Part shown: in pieces, positions 45,614 to 57,696 of the stretch
How positions within the stretch are numbered: the first letter of the stretch is position 1
Layout of the letters: each line of letters opens with the position of its first letter
Notes under the pieces: generated by a model
Databases searched by the model: none
Told to the model about the DNA's origin: nothing
Seen by the model: the letters and a program-made list of their open reading frames with translations, nothing else
Program-made: the position numbers and the translations under genes
Source of the DNA: Ambrosia x helenae
Lineage: Eukaryota; Streptophyta; Magnoliopsida; Asterales; Asteraceae
Assembly: GCA_030844895.1 (NCBI GenBank)
Contig: CM061224.1
Coordinates: forward strand, 26,121,992-26,185,991
Reading direction: 5' to 3'
DNA length: 64,000 bases

Positions 45614-48600
45614 TTATGAGAAAAACTCATAGGTTTTGGCTTGAACAATGATCGATCTTAACCCGCCAATAGGTGATACAACCATCAAAGCAACTCCAAG
45701 TATAATACATATCTGAAATTCATTAAGTGATGTTAATATTGTATCAAAATGTACCAAAATGTTTCTCTTGGATGTTAGATGATAAATAGTTACATACCCA
45801 GTTAGTAAACCAAGACAAGCTCCACTTTTTGGGTTTGACTATGGACAGCCACATTATGCAAGGCAACTGAACCAAAAAGAACGAAGTTAGAACCGTAAAT
45901 CAGGTGTTTATATAAAGAATATTAGGAAAATATGAAGTTGCTTACGAAGTATGTTGTTGGGGCGAATGCAAAACCTCCAAAGAATCCAAGTAGTCCCCCG
46001 AAGAACGGGAAGCAAATGCCTATGAACATTGTTAATGCTGCAACCAAATGAAGATAGTTAATAGGTTGCTTAACAATTGGGTCAATTAGGGTTGTGTTTT
46101 ATCTCACACGGGTCAACTGGGAATAAGTCAAATGATTTAAAAGACAAATGTACTTTTTATGCATGGACCTCCTAAATCGTTTTATCTGAAGATTTACGCT
46201 GACAAAAAACTGTTTGTGGGCTGACCATAGTAACCAAGCCTGGTCCAAAACTAAAAAAAATGACCCGTTTCAAGGCAAACTTGTTTTGACCCGTTATCCA
46301 ACTTACCAACATATAGATTCCTTGTGATAAACCGCAACATGAAACTAGGGGTGAAGTTCAACTTCTTAACCAACACTGTTTCGATCATGTCAAAGACAGG
46401 CATTGCATAGATCTACATAGAAAGGATTAACATTTCAGATAATATTATATAATTAAATATCCGTATAAACTTCACCGGTAAAGTAAACAATATCTCACCT
46501 GGTAACTACCGATAACGTGAACCACAACGAACAGATTAGCCATGGCAATTAGCCATGTTGGCTTATTTAAACTAATAAGAATATTATCTGAAACTGAGTT
46601 TCCATACACCCAGTAGCCAATGAGAGCAACTGGGAAATAGCACAAGGCTACAACTATATAGGCAACAATAACACCTTTCCACATAGGACCCTTTGATGGC
46701 TTTTCCGGGGTTGATGGTATGGTGGCTTGGATTTCCAACACCACGTTGTGACCCGCGTATGCAAACGCCACATCACCCAATGCACTAAAGAAGTTGAACA
46801 CGGTGCCAATTGTGCTCTTTGGTTTGTACCCGTATTGTACGTTTGGTTGTACACCCTTTTTCAAGGCCGCTGACCATGCAATAGTAGAGTAACTGCATTG
46901 TGATAATAATGTTAGGAATTAGGGGGTGTTTGGATAAGTTTTTGTTAAATGTGTCACTTGATTAGGTGGCGTTTGGGAGTACCTGAGAGACATGACGGCT
47001 GCAGCCAACGAGACACCCGATATGGAATTGAAATTCGGGAGATGCGACAGAACAAAATGCACCGAAGCAAAGATCATAATAAAGTATGTAAGTTTGATGT
47101 CTTTGCAATTTTCATTGCAAACTAATTCATGAAATTTATGCAATGATTTTCCTCCAGTGACCATGTAAACAATGTTTACACTAACTTCTACAATCAGCTG
47201 TTGTGGAACAACAATGTAGAGACCAAGTTTTTCTCCGAAAGCATGCTGTCCGAGCTCATGGTACCTGTCAAATCGTTTCCCAGGTACCATTTCGTGCATC
47301 TCGACCATTTGCCACAATGTGTATAGAGTTATAACCCATGATATTACTAGAACTGCAACACCGGGACCCCTAAAATATGGTACGGTTTGGTTTAGTGTTT
47401 TAAACATTATAATGAATGAACAAGGGATGCTAAAAAGAGGAAAACTGACCATCCAAGCTCCGACATTGCGTAGGGGAGACTTAGAACTCCGGCTCCAACC
47501 ATGGCAGTAACGTTGTGGAAGGCGGAGTACCACCATTTTGCGTTTCTGGATGAGGTAATTGGAAGCCAGGAGTCGATGGCTTTCTCCTTCTCAGTTCTGT
47601 TGTCAACCTGTTCATATATATCACCATTAGAAACTCGGTTATGTACCTGGTTCCTAGTCCTACCGGTCTGGTTTTAAGAACAGTGTTCTCAGCATTAGGG
47701 GTGTTCGGTATGGTTCAAATTAATAAAACAGGCCGAATCAGTCACCAGTCAACGTTTTAAAATAGAAAACTTCTAGTTCAAAAGGTAAAGCAGTTTAAAT
47801 AGGAAACCGCTTGTTTTGAACTAGCGGTTTTCTATTTTAAACCCGATAGAACTATTTAGGTTTGTGGGTTGGTTTAAAAAACTGTCGGATGTTAAACTGG
47901 ACCTATTGTTAGCTTAATACTGGTTATATAACAAAACAAGGAAATATTACATGTAAGAGCTTTCTAAGTAATTGTGTAATTATTTATCTTTTTGCTTGAT
48001 GTTACTCTCTGTAAAAAATTGTACATGTCAGTTAATAGGTTCCAGTGGATATAACGGTCAACCAAAATTGTGCCAAAAGCAAACCAACAATGAAACCAAA
48101 CGTAACCACTGTTTGGTTTGATTTGATTCGATTCGGTTCGATCCTCGATAACTTGGTTTATAGAGACTAAAGATTGTTACTAATGGTTTGATCATTGTTT
48201 AAAGTTTAAACTAACAATCACCAAGATCATTTGTGTGTCAAGGGATAAGATCGGTACAGTATCAGTACAAAAAATACCGATACCAAACTTTCGTAAAGGT
48301 GGCTACATTGGATCTTTTTGTACCATACTGGTACGGTACCAAATGTCCTCTCTATATGGTGTTGGTACCGAATCGGCATCGATACCGAATTTTTGAAAGA
48401 GTGGGTACTGAATTTTGTAATTTGGTAAGGTACCGTATCCAGTAGCAAAGTACTCATCCAAACCTTGGTGGGCCGAAGCTTTCTAATGTGATATAGTTGT
48501 GTGTGTTATGATATTGATGTTGTTGGTGGGCCGAATCTTTCTAATGTCTAATGCCTTTATTTTCCAGAGAAAATACATTCTTTGTTATAGTTTGTGGGTT

Positions 48601-49940
48601 ATCTATCTACAAGTCTCCATGAGAATCTATTTGTACTATTAGAGGTGCATAGATTGGGTCTTATAAATACCCGATTTCGGGTATAGAACTGATTTCAGGT
48701 ATGATCGGGTAATGGAAAATCGGGTATTGAGAGGAACCGGATAGGGTTTGTGTACGTGTATTGAGGAGAAAAATCATATCTTATGTAAGGTATAATCGGG
48801 TTCCGATATAATTGGGTATTAATACCTGGTTTTAATTTTTTTTTATTATTTTGAACAGAATTAAAAATTAAATTTGTTTTGTACTTTGTAAAAATAATTA
48901 AAATAAGTTGCAATAACCTAAATTCATTCAAGTACAAATTATTTGCTTTTTAATATTAAAAAAAAAACTTAAATATAGAAGTAACGTAAATACAAAAATA
49001 TACTTTAAAAATTGGGTATTATATCAAGTATTAAACAATCGATATCATTTATAGGGTAGAACTAGTTCCAAAATATTTTCAGGTATAAACCGGGTATAGT
49101 TTCGGGTACGGGTACTGAGCTCAAAATGTATACTATATTCATACCCTACGGGTAAGGTCGGGTTCCGTTATAGGTATATATAATACATGGTACTAAAAAT
49201 AACCGATTCTGGGTATGGTTTTTTTCTATACCTCTATGTACTATTGGTGTATTGAAAGTTGAAACCATCTAGGATTCAAATTTCTCTAACATGTCATTAG
49301 CCGGATAAGTAAATAATCAGATTGAAGGTGTCATATCTAACTTTGGTTAACATGTTTAATCCATTTAGTTATGGATCGTGATTGGGCTGACATGTTTAAC
49401 TTGCTTAATTAAACATGACAATCCGTTAACTCGTTAAACTTGTTTATTACAACCCGTTTACAATCTATCAACTTGTTTGACTTGTTTAGGTGAATGGCTT
49501 ACATGGGGAAAGTTCATGTTACATGTTACAAGTTTTAAGTGTGCCAATGGTGTCTATGGGTCGTCTTGTACATTTTCAACCCGTCAATTCAGCAAGACTA
49601 TCACCCTTAAAACCAATCGAACAGCCAGTTTTCAAATTAACAGGAAAACATGTAAATTATGATAACAAGGCCAAATAAAATCATTATAGTTATAACAATG
49701 TAGATGACAACTCAAAACATATAAAAACATCACGAAAAAGACTATAGTTTTTCAAATTACTCATGTTAACTTATGAGTATAGTGAGTTATCGATATGGTA
49801 AACCCGACACTAAACTATTACACAAAAATACATGGATACTGCGGATGAGGAAGAGGAAGAGGAAGAGGAAGAGGAAGAGGAAGAGATACCTTATCATTAT
49901 ATTGTTGGTTATGCGCGTCCATGGTGCTATCGTTAACCAT
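45614..49940 (-). CDS. LHT-c: LHT1-like amino acid transporter
   Basis: Eight exons: 49890-49940, 47450-47607, 46983-47369, 46499-46892, 46307-46412, 45946-46037, 45798-45866, 45614-45712; 1356 bases, 451 residues, same exon lengths as LHT-b. Role as for the other LHT proteins: amino acid/proton symport at the plasma membrane. It keeps WLPITSSRNAKWWYSAFHNV, LYTLWQMVEMHEMVPGKRFD, GDVAFAYAGHNVVLEIQA and FPFFGGLLGFFGGFAFAP; the N-terminus is MVNDSTMDAHNQQYNDK. Very close to LHT-b in coding sequence (exons 7 and 8 differ by a few bases), so a recent tandem duplicate or converted copy. Intron 1 is 2.3 kb, with a 596-bp insertion and a CTTCCT repeat right after the 5' splice site. Confidence 0.9.
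48240..48450. repeat. GGTACC/ATACCG-rich repeat in LHT-c intron 1
   Basis: Dense copies of GGTACC, GTACCG and CGATACCG in both orientations, so that frames open on both strands. Probably a degenerate transposon; no coding support. Confidence 0.6.
48641..49236. mobile_element. Insertion with 9-bp target duplication, CGGGTAT-rich
   Basis: Flanked by TGTACTATT at 48632-48640 and 49237-49245; ends AGAGGT(G)CATAG and CTATACCTCT are inverted. LHT-b intron 1 near 43450 has the single-site version (TTTGCACTATCGG). Interior repeats the word CGGGTA(T). Class likely Mutator-like. Confidence 0.8.
49847..49885 (-). repeat. (CTTCCT)n next to the exon 1 splice donor of LHT-c
   Basis: GAGGAA hexamer repeated about six times; on the coding strand a pure pyrimidine run starting four to six bases into intron 1. 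LHT-b lacks it. Confidence 0.9.
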
Positions 49941-50029
49941 TACGACACAAAAATCCGATAAGCCAACAATTAGCAAACAGACAACTGATCGAAGTGATTG
50001 TGGTATGACATTTGGGTTGATGTCTGGAT

Positions 50030-50041
50030 GTGTACTTATAG
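50030..50041 (-). promoter_or_regulatory. TATA box of LHT-c
   Basis: Minus strand CTATAAGTACAC, about 90 bases before the start codon at 49940, at the position matching LHT-b. Confidence 0.6.
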
Positions 50042-50333
50042 ACAAAGAGATGAAGCGATCTTTCACACATGAAAGTCAATAGCGGTTGCTGTTTCCAGGA
50101 AACCATTGTTAAGATACACATGTGCTTTGCTGGGTCAACTCTCTCAAGTCTAAGAATCCAATCACAATCATCGACGTCACAAATATTAATTATTTTACTA
50201 ATAAAAAACAATTATTTGATGATGATAGTTATTATTTTAGCTTAATTGTAACAAAATCCTAAGTATTTATGTTTTGTCCTTTAGTTAATCGCTAACCATT
50301 GGTGTTCGTAGTTTAGTGATAAGAACAAACGTA

Positions 50334-50335
50334 GT

Positions 50336-50366
<31 letters not shown>

Positions 50367-50373
50367 GGGGGGG
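50334..50373 (+). repeat. (TG)n followed by a 24-base G run
   Basis: TG repeat to 50349, then G at 50350-50373. An exceptionally long G homopolymer; on the other strand a C run. Length may be inexact in the assembly. Confidence 0.9.
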
Positions 50374-51138
50374 TTGTGTGGTTATGCCACCATAGCGCTG
50401 GGGAACACCGCCCTCCGGGCGTTATGAGGGCGTTTTGGGGTTGGGCGTTTTAAATCCAACGGCGTTTTGCATTTGATTTTGTTGGGGTTTGTGTATTTGA
50501 CTGTTGCTCAACGGTTGTTTTCTTTAATTTTTTTATAAACTCTTATTTATATATATATATATATAGGGTCGAGATTCTGTACAAAGTGTGTTTTGTGTGT
50601 GAGAAGGGTAAGAAGTGTTTTGGACCATTAGATCATCTTAATCAATGGTTTAGATTTAATGAGTGGCATTATTGTAAATAATGTTATAGTTATAATAACT
50701 AATTAGGCTACTTATGGGTATAATGGTAAAACACACCCTACATTTAATTCACATTTAAAGGGTCTAATTAAAAATATCTGCCTATTTACGTTCCCCATTT
50801 GGTCAAAGCGAGGCGTTTTGGCATTTTTCTAAAAAAAAAATTGAATTTCTTTTAATTCTTTAAAATTATCTGTTAATCACCAAAAAATAATTTTAATTCA
50901 TTTTTGGTTCTTTTAAGTTGTTTCCAAGCCAAGAAAATTATATCTCCCCGTTTCGCTTCGTTTATTGCTCGTTTTGGTTTTCCAGTACAAACATCCAACT
51001 TTGTACAACAATGATGAATCAAAGGAACTAAGTTGCAAATACGATAATTATCAAAATAACAAAGATGAAACCGATTAAATTAATGTTCTTTATATATGAA
51101 TAGTGACCCTCTGGCAAACCTGCGTAAAGGACTACAAA

Positions 51139-51570
51139 GAAGATGATCAAAGATGCTACAACATAACTTGCACCGGCTTGAGATATGAGTTTAATTAGCT
51201 TGAATCTCTCTGATCCATGGTATCCACTTTCAGGTTGTCTTCATCGTTGACCGCTATCTCTCGGATAACAACTGAAAAGTTGTCTCATTAATTCCAATTC
51301 CAATTCCAATTCCACCGGTGCAATCAGAATCTGAAGAGAAGCTATCATCTCAGAGAGATATCTATCAACGATGGAAGGGAACCCGAAACAATAGAAAGTA
51401 ATTACAAGAAGATGATCAAGGATGCTACAACATAACTTACACCGGCTTGAGATATGAGTTTAATTAGCTTGAATCTCTCTGATCCATGGTATCCACTTTC
51501 AGGTTGTCTTCATCGTTGACCGCTATCTCTCGGATAACAACTGAAAAGTTGTCTCATTAATTCCAAAACC
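51139..51570 (+). repeat. Tandem duplication, period about 269 bp
   Basis: The block beginning GATGCTACAACATAACTT occurs at 51152 and 51421, with the following 140 bases nearly the same. Confidence 0.8.
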
Positions 51571-52324
51571 TAAAGAGAAGATATCATTTTAGAGAGATAT
51601 CTGTCAACGATGGAAGGGAACCCGAAACCATAGAAGTCTTGAAGACTAAAATGTCTTTTCAAAAAGGTAGACTACACCACTAGAGCAAAAAAGTTGTGTG
51701 TAAGTTTTATTTTGCGTAAAGACATCATTGTACATATACCTCCTTATCTAAAAGAAACCACATCATTGTACATATACCTCCTTAGCTGAAATTGGACGGT
51801 TATTTGGAATGTTCCTGATCATTACTTTTCATGCAAGCAAGTAAAATTCAGTTGTTGGACAGTGAGATTGATAACTGGACAGTAAAATTCATCGATGAAG
51901 GCTAGCTCATATGTTATTATCTCTTCTCTTATTCTCTCTTTCTCAAGTTCTCGATGGATTATTGCTCTCATATCATGGATAAGAGAGATTTAAGCTAATT
52001 AAACTCATATCTCAAGCCGGTGCAAGTTATGTTGCAGCAGTCAAGATTCCAATGCAAGCAAGTCAAATTCACCGAACACACTACAATTATTCACTATTTT
52101 ATACATACAACACAACCCCCAGAGTTTGACCGTACTGTTCTTCTTGATCTTGATCTTCACACTTACTTTTCATGCAAGCAAGTAAAATTCAGTTGTTGGT
52201 CAGTGAGATTGATAACTGGACAGGTTAGCCAGACGTTTGTCAAAAAAACATTTTTTATAATAATTATATTAAAAAAAACAAAAAACTAACTCAAAAGACC
52301 AAAAAAAAAAAAAAAATTGATCCG

Positions 52325-52447
52325 AAGCGCCTCGCTTAGGCCTAAGCGAGGCGCTTAGGCCTAAAAATCAGCTTTTTCTGCCCCTCGTACTGACCTCCTC
52401 GAATTCAGCTTCAAAGCGCCTCGCTTAGGCCTAAGCGAGGCGCTTGA
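52325..52447. repeat. Twin palindromes, best copy
   Basis: Two copies of a 32-base perfect palindrome (half site AAGCGCCTCGCTTAGG), about 87 bases apart, at about 52326-52357 and 52414-52446. The spacer has TTTTTCTGCCCCTCGTAC. Confidence 0.9.
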
Positions 52448-52639
52448 AGGGGTTAAATAGAAGGTGGGGGTGCCAATAGACAGGGCCTTTTTTATTATGC
52501 TATGGGTTGTAGTAAGTGGTAATCATCACATTATCTATTATGTTTCATCTTTGCACCACATTAACGTCTTTTCCACCGTATTTCTCCTTCACCCCCACGT
52601 CATTCTATCACCAAGCACACTCTATATGGTATGTTTAGC

Positions 52640-52815
52640 AAGAAACTTTTAAGAGCTTTTAGGAGCTTCAAGCTTAAAAAGCTTATACTCAATAAAAAGC
52701 CTTGTTTGGTTGAATGAGTCACAAGCTTTTAGGTTAGAGAAAAAGCTCTATAGTGAAAAGCTACTAGTACTAGCTTTTAAGAAAAAGTTCTACTAGCTAC
52801 AAGCTTTTAATTAGT
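52640..52815. repeat. AAGCTTTT-rich MITE-like repeat
   Basis: Many copies of AGCTTTTA and its complement, with GCCTTGTTTGGTTGAATGAG inside. Borders and target duplication not found. Confidence 0.45.
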
Positions 52816-52936
52816 AAATGACACAAATATCTATTCTATTTTAGTCAATTTCAATAAAAAAAATATTACTTTATTTTTGGTAGATATATATTAGTAATTA
52901 GAAAGTAGAAATTTACCTTGATACTTGATATTTCAA

Positions 52937-53215
52937 CCAACCACTTTATGGTAGAGTGGTATGGAGGCTCAATGATAGAAAACCCATGGCTGAAAGGTCA
53001 TGTGTTTGATTCTTGAGAGCGCCGGATTTTACCGATTATTTCATTGTCGTGGTTTCGGGCGGGTGGATAGTCGGGTTTTCCCCGAAACTGGTGGACTTGG
53101 TGAAACCAGGAGCTCCTTACATGTCTGGCTATGCCAGGTAGGAGGGGTCCTGATTTAACTGAATAGGGACTTCAAAGGGAATTATTGGTGAATTTCGTTT
53201 CTCATTAAAAAAAAA
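52937..53215 (+). mobile_element. tRNA-derived SINE, about 280 bp
   Basis: Flanked by ATATTTCAA at 52928-52936 and 53220-53228. The head has TGGTAGAGTGGTATGG and a B-box-like GTGTTTGATTCTTG; the body contains CGGGTTTTCCCCG; the tail is a run of nine A. Different body from the SINE at 36248. Confidence 0.75.
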
Positions 53216-53404
53216 CTTTATATTTCAATTTAGTATTGAATGTTTTAGTTTGGCGTTTAATGTTTTGATTTGGTATTGAATATTTTAATTTTATATTTCA
53301 AAGTACATTTAATATTATTTATTATATTATATTTATATTTAATGTTATTTATGCTTAACTTTAATAATCCAAGGCTCCAGTTATTCACACCCCCTCCTTC
53401 TATT

Positions 53405-53545
53405 TCAACCTCTCAGAAGCGTCTCGTTTTGGCTAAAGCGAGGCGCTTCGGGTCAAATCAAACGAGGGGGTACGAGGATGCAGGAAAAGCTAAACTTTTT
53501 ATCCAAAGCGCCTCGCTATGGCCAAAGCGAGGCGCTTTGGATCAG
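53405..53545. repeat. Twin palindromes, inverted copy
   Basis: Palindromes near 53414-53448 and 53503-53540 (GCGCCTCGCT and complement). The spacer has GTACGAGG and GCAGGAAAA, the complement of the spacer words in the 52325 copy. Confidence 0.85.
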
Positions 53546-54954
53546 GAGTTTAATTTGGGTTGTTTTTTATGTTTTAAAGTGTATTTTTTTTATTATTTTG
53601 ATTTATTTAATAAAATACCGATATTGAGATTTGGAAAGTGGAAAGACGCGGTAAGGCGAAACCAGGTCTTAGAAAGTACACTCATTCGAACAAGGTCTGC
53701 ATGAGTATTATTATTTATTAACAAAAGAGAGTATGTGATGAACAATAGATTCAAGAAGCTGTGAAATCCGATCCATCTCTACACTTAATTTCACGAGCTA
53801 ACTACAAAAACATTATTATAAGAATTATACAAACAGTGACAAAACATTATTATTTATTTATTTAATAATTGTAAAAAAAATTAAAAAAAATTATAAAAAT
53901 TTTAAAAACAAAGTAATAACCCTAATTAAACTATCATTAATAACTCTAAAAGTGTTTATTTATTTTTTTTATTCAGTACTTCCGGGAAAGATAGAACATT
54001 AATCTTCGTTATCCTTTATCATCTCTAATATACCTTTCTAGATTCTAGCCTAAAATGAAAATTCAGTACTTCCGGGAAAGATCCAGCATTAATCTTCGTT
54101 ATCCTTTATCATATCTAAGAATTCAATTCCTAACAACTGTTCACCACCGTTAAGTACAAACGAAGACCTTGATCTGCAATATTTTAAAATTATCATTTCT
54201 CGACATGTTTGGTAACAGAGAGGAACACTTTCTTCTTTTGTTCTACAATATTTGTTAGTTATTAATGTTGTTATAGTTTTTTCTACTTTTAGAAAAAAAA
54301 ATGAAAAACCAATTCGAATGCGGTATGCGCGTTAAATTTCATTAAATAAGTGCAAAAGGCGAATTGATCAAACTTTGTACAGGCCTATGTTCTACGGGGG
54401 GTGAGTTGGCAATCAAGGGATCCGCTTGGAGTCTAAATCTTCGCGTGTCATCTTGGTCGAACTCATGTTCCAAAATTCGTCTCATGCGTGTTAGGGTCCG
54501 AAATTTTAGGGCTTCTTAGTGGGTTTTTCCAAGACTTCATCCTTGTGCTCTGTAAGGGATTTACGAGGAATGAGTTGAAGGTGTGTGTTACAAATATAAT
54601 AATAATGTAATAAGTTATGGTTTCGAACGGTGGTTTGGTTGTTTTATGAAGGTTTGATCGATATCATCCATACAAAGTTCGTTGTACTGGTTGCGGAAAG
54701 AAATCCACAGTCGAACCGGCACAAATTTTCATCTTATAAAATAACATAAACACAATCATGCGACCCATGATCAGAGCTTTAAGTTGTGATAAACAAAGAT
54801 AATAGGAAGAAGATCAAAGCTCCAAAAGCAAGTGTGAAGATCAAGAGAAAGAAAGTAGAAGAAGAAGATGAACAGTGCTCTAACATAAATTGCACCGACT
54901 TGAGATATGAGTTTGATTAGCTTAAATCTCTCTGATCCATGGTATCCACTTTCA

Positions 54955-55140
54955 CCTGAAGCTTTACTTTCCTACCTTTGTTTTGAATTAGTATACAGAG
55001 AGCAAACCGATGAACATCGTTCAAAATTTCAATTTCCCGCTAACCTCTGTGCCATCATCAACTACAGCAAACCGACGATCTTCCTCCACGGCACTCCTAA
55101 TAGGCCTCTTTTTATATCACGGTACGATTTAAGGTTCCAA
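54955..55140 (+). pseudogene. Gene-like fragment (copy 2)
   Basis: Direct copy of 1560-1730; reads YSKPTIFLHGTPNRPLF and then a possible donor site GTACGA. Parent gene not recognised. Confidence 0.3.
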
Positions 55141-56114
55141 TTTTGTTTTGTGTTGCTTTTTAATAATAAGTTTTGTGTTTATCAAACCCTAACGTCTAAT
55201 ATTAGGATATCGTTTAGCTCCATGTTTGAAATATGGATCTTGTTGTCGCTACGGTTCGTGGATATCATGGATCAGAGATATTTAAGCTAATCAAAATCAT
55301 ATCTCAACCTGGTGCAAGTTATGTTGGAGCAATGATTGTGATGGATGTATCTGTTTTGAGGATGTAATGATGATGATGGTTATGATTTGACAGACGATTT
55401 ATGAAACTATCAAGAATCGGGAATTAGTAAAATGATTTATGAAACTATTAAGAATCGGAAATTAGTAAAATTTATTCAATCAATCTATGACAAGATTTAA
55501 TTTACTTCCAAAAAAATAACAATATAAAATCAAATGCAGTATCAAACAATGAACGCCTCAAAAAAACACATATTACACAGACTACCGATCCAAAGGCAAA
55601 CAAAGTTTAAAGGCTGAACACGAGTATAATCAAACAAGGGTTCACCTTGTTGATTTAAACTTCATGTTTGAAAAGAAATAACATAAGTCTTTCTTTAATG
55701 TTTTTTATAATTGTTTAGAACAAAATATTTTGCATGTCTAATTGATATCATGAACTTCCTGACTCTGTTTTCCGCGTTTCGGTACGTTTTAATTGATCGA
55801 ATGTGACTTCTGAAAACCACCAATGATCAATTAAACATTTTGAAACGCGTCAAACAGAGCCCGAAAGTCCAGGATATTGATTAGACATGCAAAAATTGTA
55901 TATTGAAAAAATATGGGTATCGACTGTATAGTTCGAGCACCACGTACAATGATTTATGAAAGTTGTACAAACTCGAATGTTTCTACCGAAAAACATAAAC
56001 AAGCAAGAAACGACCCGTAACGCCTCAAACGAATTTTGTTGGATTGGAAACAACTTAAAACACTTTAAAATGAATTAAAATTATTTTTTATCAATAAAAA
56101 GTATTTAAAATGAA

Positions 56115-56390
56115 GAGTTAATTGCCAATTTAGTCCTTGAGGTTTGTCAAAAATTGTCACTTTCATCCAAATCTTTTTTTTATTGTCAATTTAGTCCACG
56201 TGGTTTCATTTTTTGTCATTTTAGTCCCTGAGGTTTGTCAAAAATTGCCACTTTCATCCAAATCTTGTTAGTCCACAGGGACTAAAATGACAAAAAAATG
56301 AAACCATAGGGACTAAATTGACCAAAAAAAAGATTTGGATGAAAGTGGCAATTTTCGACAAACCTCAGGGACTAAATTGGCATTTAACTC
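56115..56390. mobile_element. Mutator-type MITE, 9-bp target duplication
   Basis: Perfect TAAAATGAA at 56106-56114 and 56391-56399. Long inverted ends start GAGTTAATTGCCAATTTAGT and continue through CTGAGGTTTGTC and CATCCAAATC words. 276 bp, inserted in the half foldback element. Confidence 0.9.
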
Positions 56391-56519
56391 TAAAATGAAT
56401 TAAAACAAATTATTTTTTTTTAAAAGGCCAAAGTGCATGGCTATGGTCAAAGCGAGGCACTTGACTTGCTTGATTAGACCACATGCGCTTGACTTATTTG
56501 ATTCGACGTAATATTTCTC

Positions 56520-57198
56520 GTTATGCACCCCAACCATTTGACTAGACGTGTATTCCTCAGTTTGCGTGCTTATTATTATAAGACATTATTGTTAGTACAT
56601 TGAAGCTGAAGCAATCCAAAGACTTAGAGTCATCAAGTTACATAAAGATGAAGACATATAGAAGCTATTGTCAAGGGGGGAGTTTGTTGGTGCATTTCTG
56701 TGTGACAACAGCTTACTAGATAGAATAGCTAGTAGATAGTCGTTTGTATAATGTGTAATCGTCTTTATTGTAATTAGTGAACTTAGTTGATAGGTTTATT
56801 GTGTTTTACCCTAGCGAACAAAGAAGATAGGAAACAAAGAAGTTAGCAATCAAAGAAGATAGTCAAGAGAGGATATAAAACAAAGAAGATAGTCATCTTC
56901 TTTGTTATGTTGTGTGCATTTTCTTTGTTTGCAGATCAGGCCCATGTGAGTATAAATACCTTGCATGGGGGTGTAGGCTAGGGTTGGCCATTCTAGTGAG
57001 TCAATAGCCATGATTTCGTGTGTGTTGTCTTGAATTGGATGTAATCCGTTTATAATCAATAGAAGACGTGTTTATAAATATTACATCGTGTTTGTTATCA
57101 TTGTGATTGATTCATAGTTTGCATAAACATCTATCAAGGGATTCCGCACCTTGATAGATCTAATCTAGCTTGTTATCAATCCATTCAACGGACCTACA
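56520..57198 (+). mobile_element. Copia 3' LTR with PPT (LTR 56685-57198)
   Basis: LTR ends TGTTGGTGC and GACCTACA, 514 bp, preceded by the purine tract CAAGGGGGGAG. It has a TATA box (GTATAAATACC at about 56951) and AATCAATAG near 57055, as in an LTR promoter and polyadenylation region. A short piece of internal DNA is left at 56520-56684; the rest of the element is gone. Confidence 0.75.
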
Positions 57199-57696
57199 AT
57201 AATATTCCATCAAAATCTAGACCAAAAGTTCAGAGGTAACGTTTTAATTTTTTTTACCGTACTTTCATAAAATGTAAAACAAAACAAAAATAAAAACACG
57301 ATAATAAATAAATTTAAAAAATGTCTAACAGATTTCTCCTCTTCAGTTTTTGAAAGCTTGAAATCGAATCATTATATCCTTTGTTTTTACTTTATCAAAA
57401 GTTTCTCTTTCGATCACACAAATTAGAGCATTGTGCAAAAGTATCTCATCCACTTTGATTACCGACACTTTCATTAAACAAGTAACAACATAAGAAATAT
57501 GTTTGTTTCTTATTTAATCCTATACTTTAACCAATCTTATCTACCAAAGCATTATGCAAAAGTCACGTTGTCGCAGGACAGAGAAGGCGGAGACGCGGGC
57601 ACCAAGTAGGGAGGCGGTGGCTGCAACTGCAAGCAGGGTCGCCTAATGCTTCTTGTCAATTGTTTATTCGACGTTGCTTCTTTTCGTTTGTTTTTT
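57199..57696. other. Intergenic, no gene seen
   Basis: AT-rich, with a short GC-rich patch at 57570-57640. No frame or domain recognised. Confidence 0.5.

Larger units (their letters stand above)
50567..56480. mobile_element. Foldback-like composite repeat region (right copy)
   Basis: Shares with 273-4390 the CTGATCCATGG hairpin arms, the foldback arms (50790-51020, 55740-56470), the twin palindromes, the unique block of 3500-3760 (here 54120-54440, inverted) and the gene-like block (54960-55130). Its right border includes AACACGAGTATAATCAAACA (55620), the complement of the word repeated at 282-1260. A SINE and a MITE are nested in it. No transposase found. Confidence 0.6.

Noticed and set aside
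48233..48457. Frames on both strands within LHT-c intron 1
   Set aside because: Follow the GGTACC-rich repeat; intronic, no domain.
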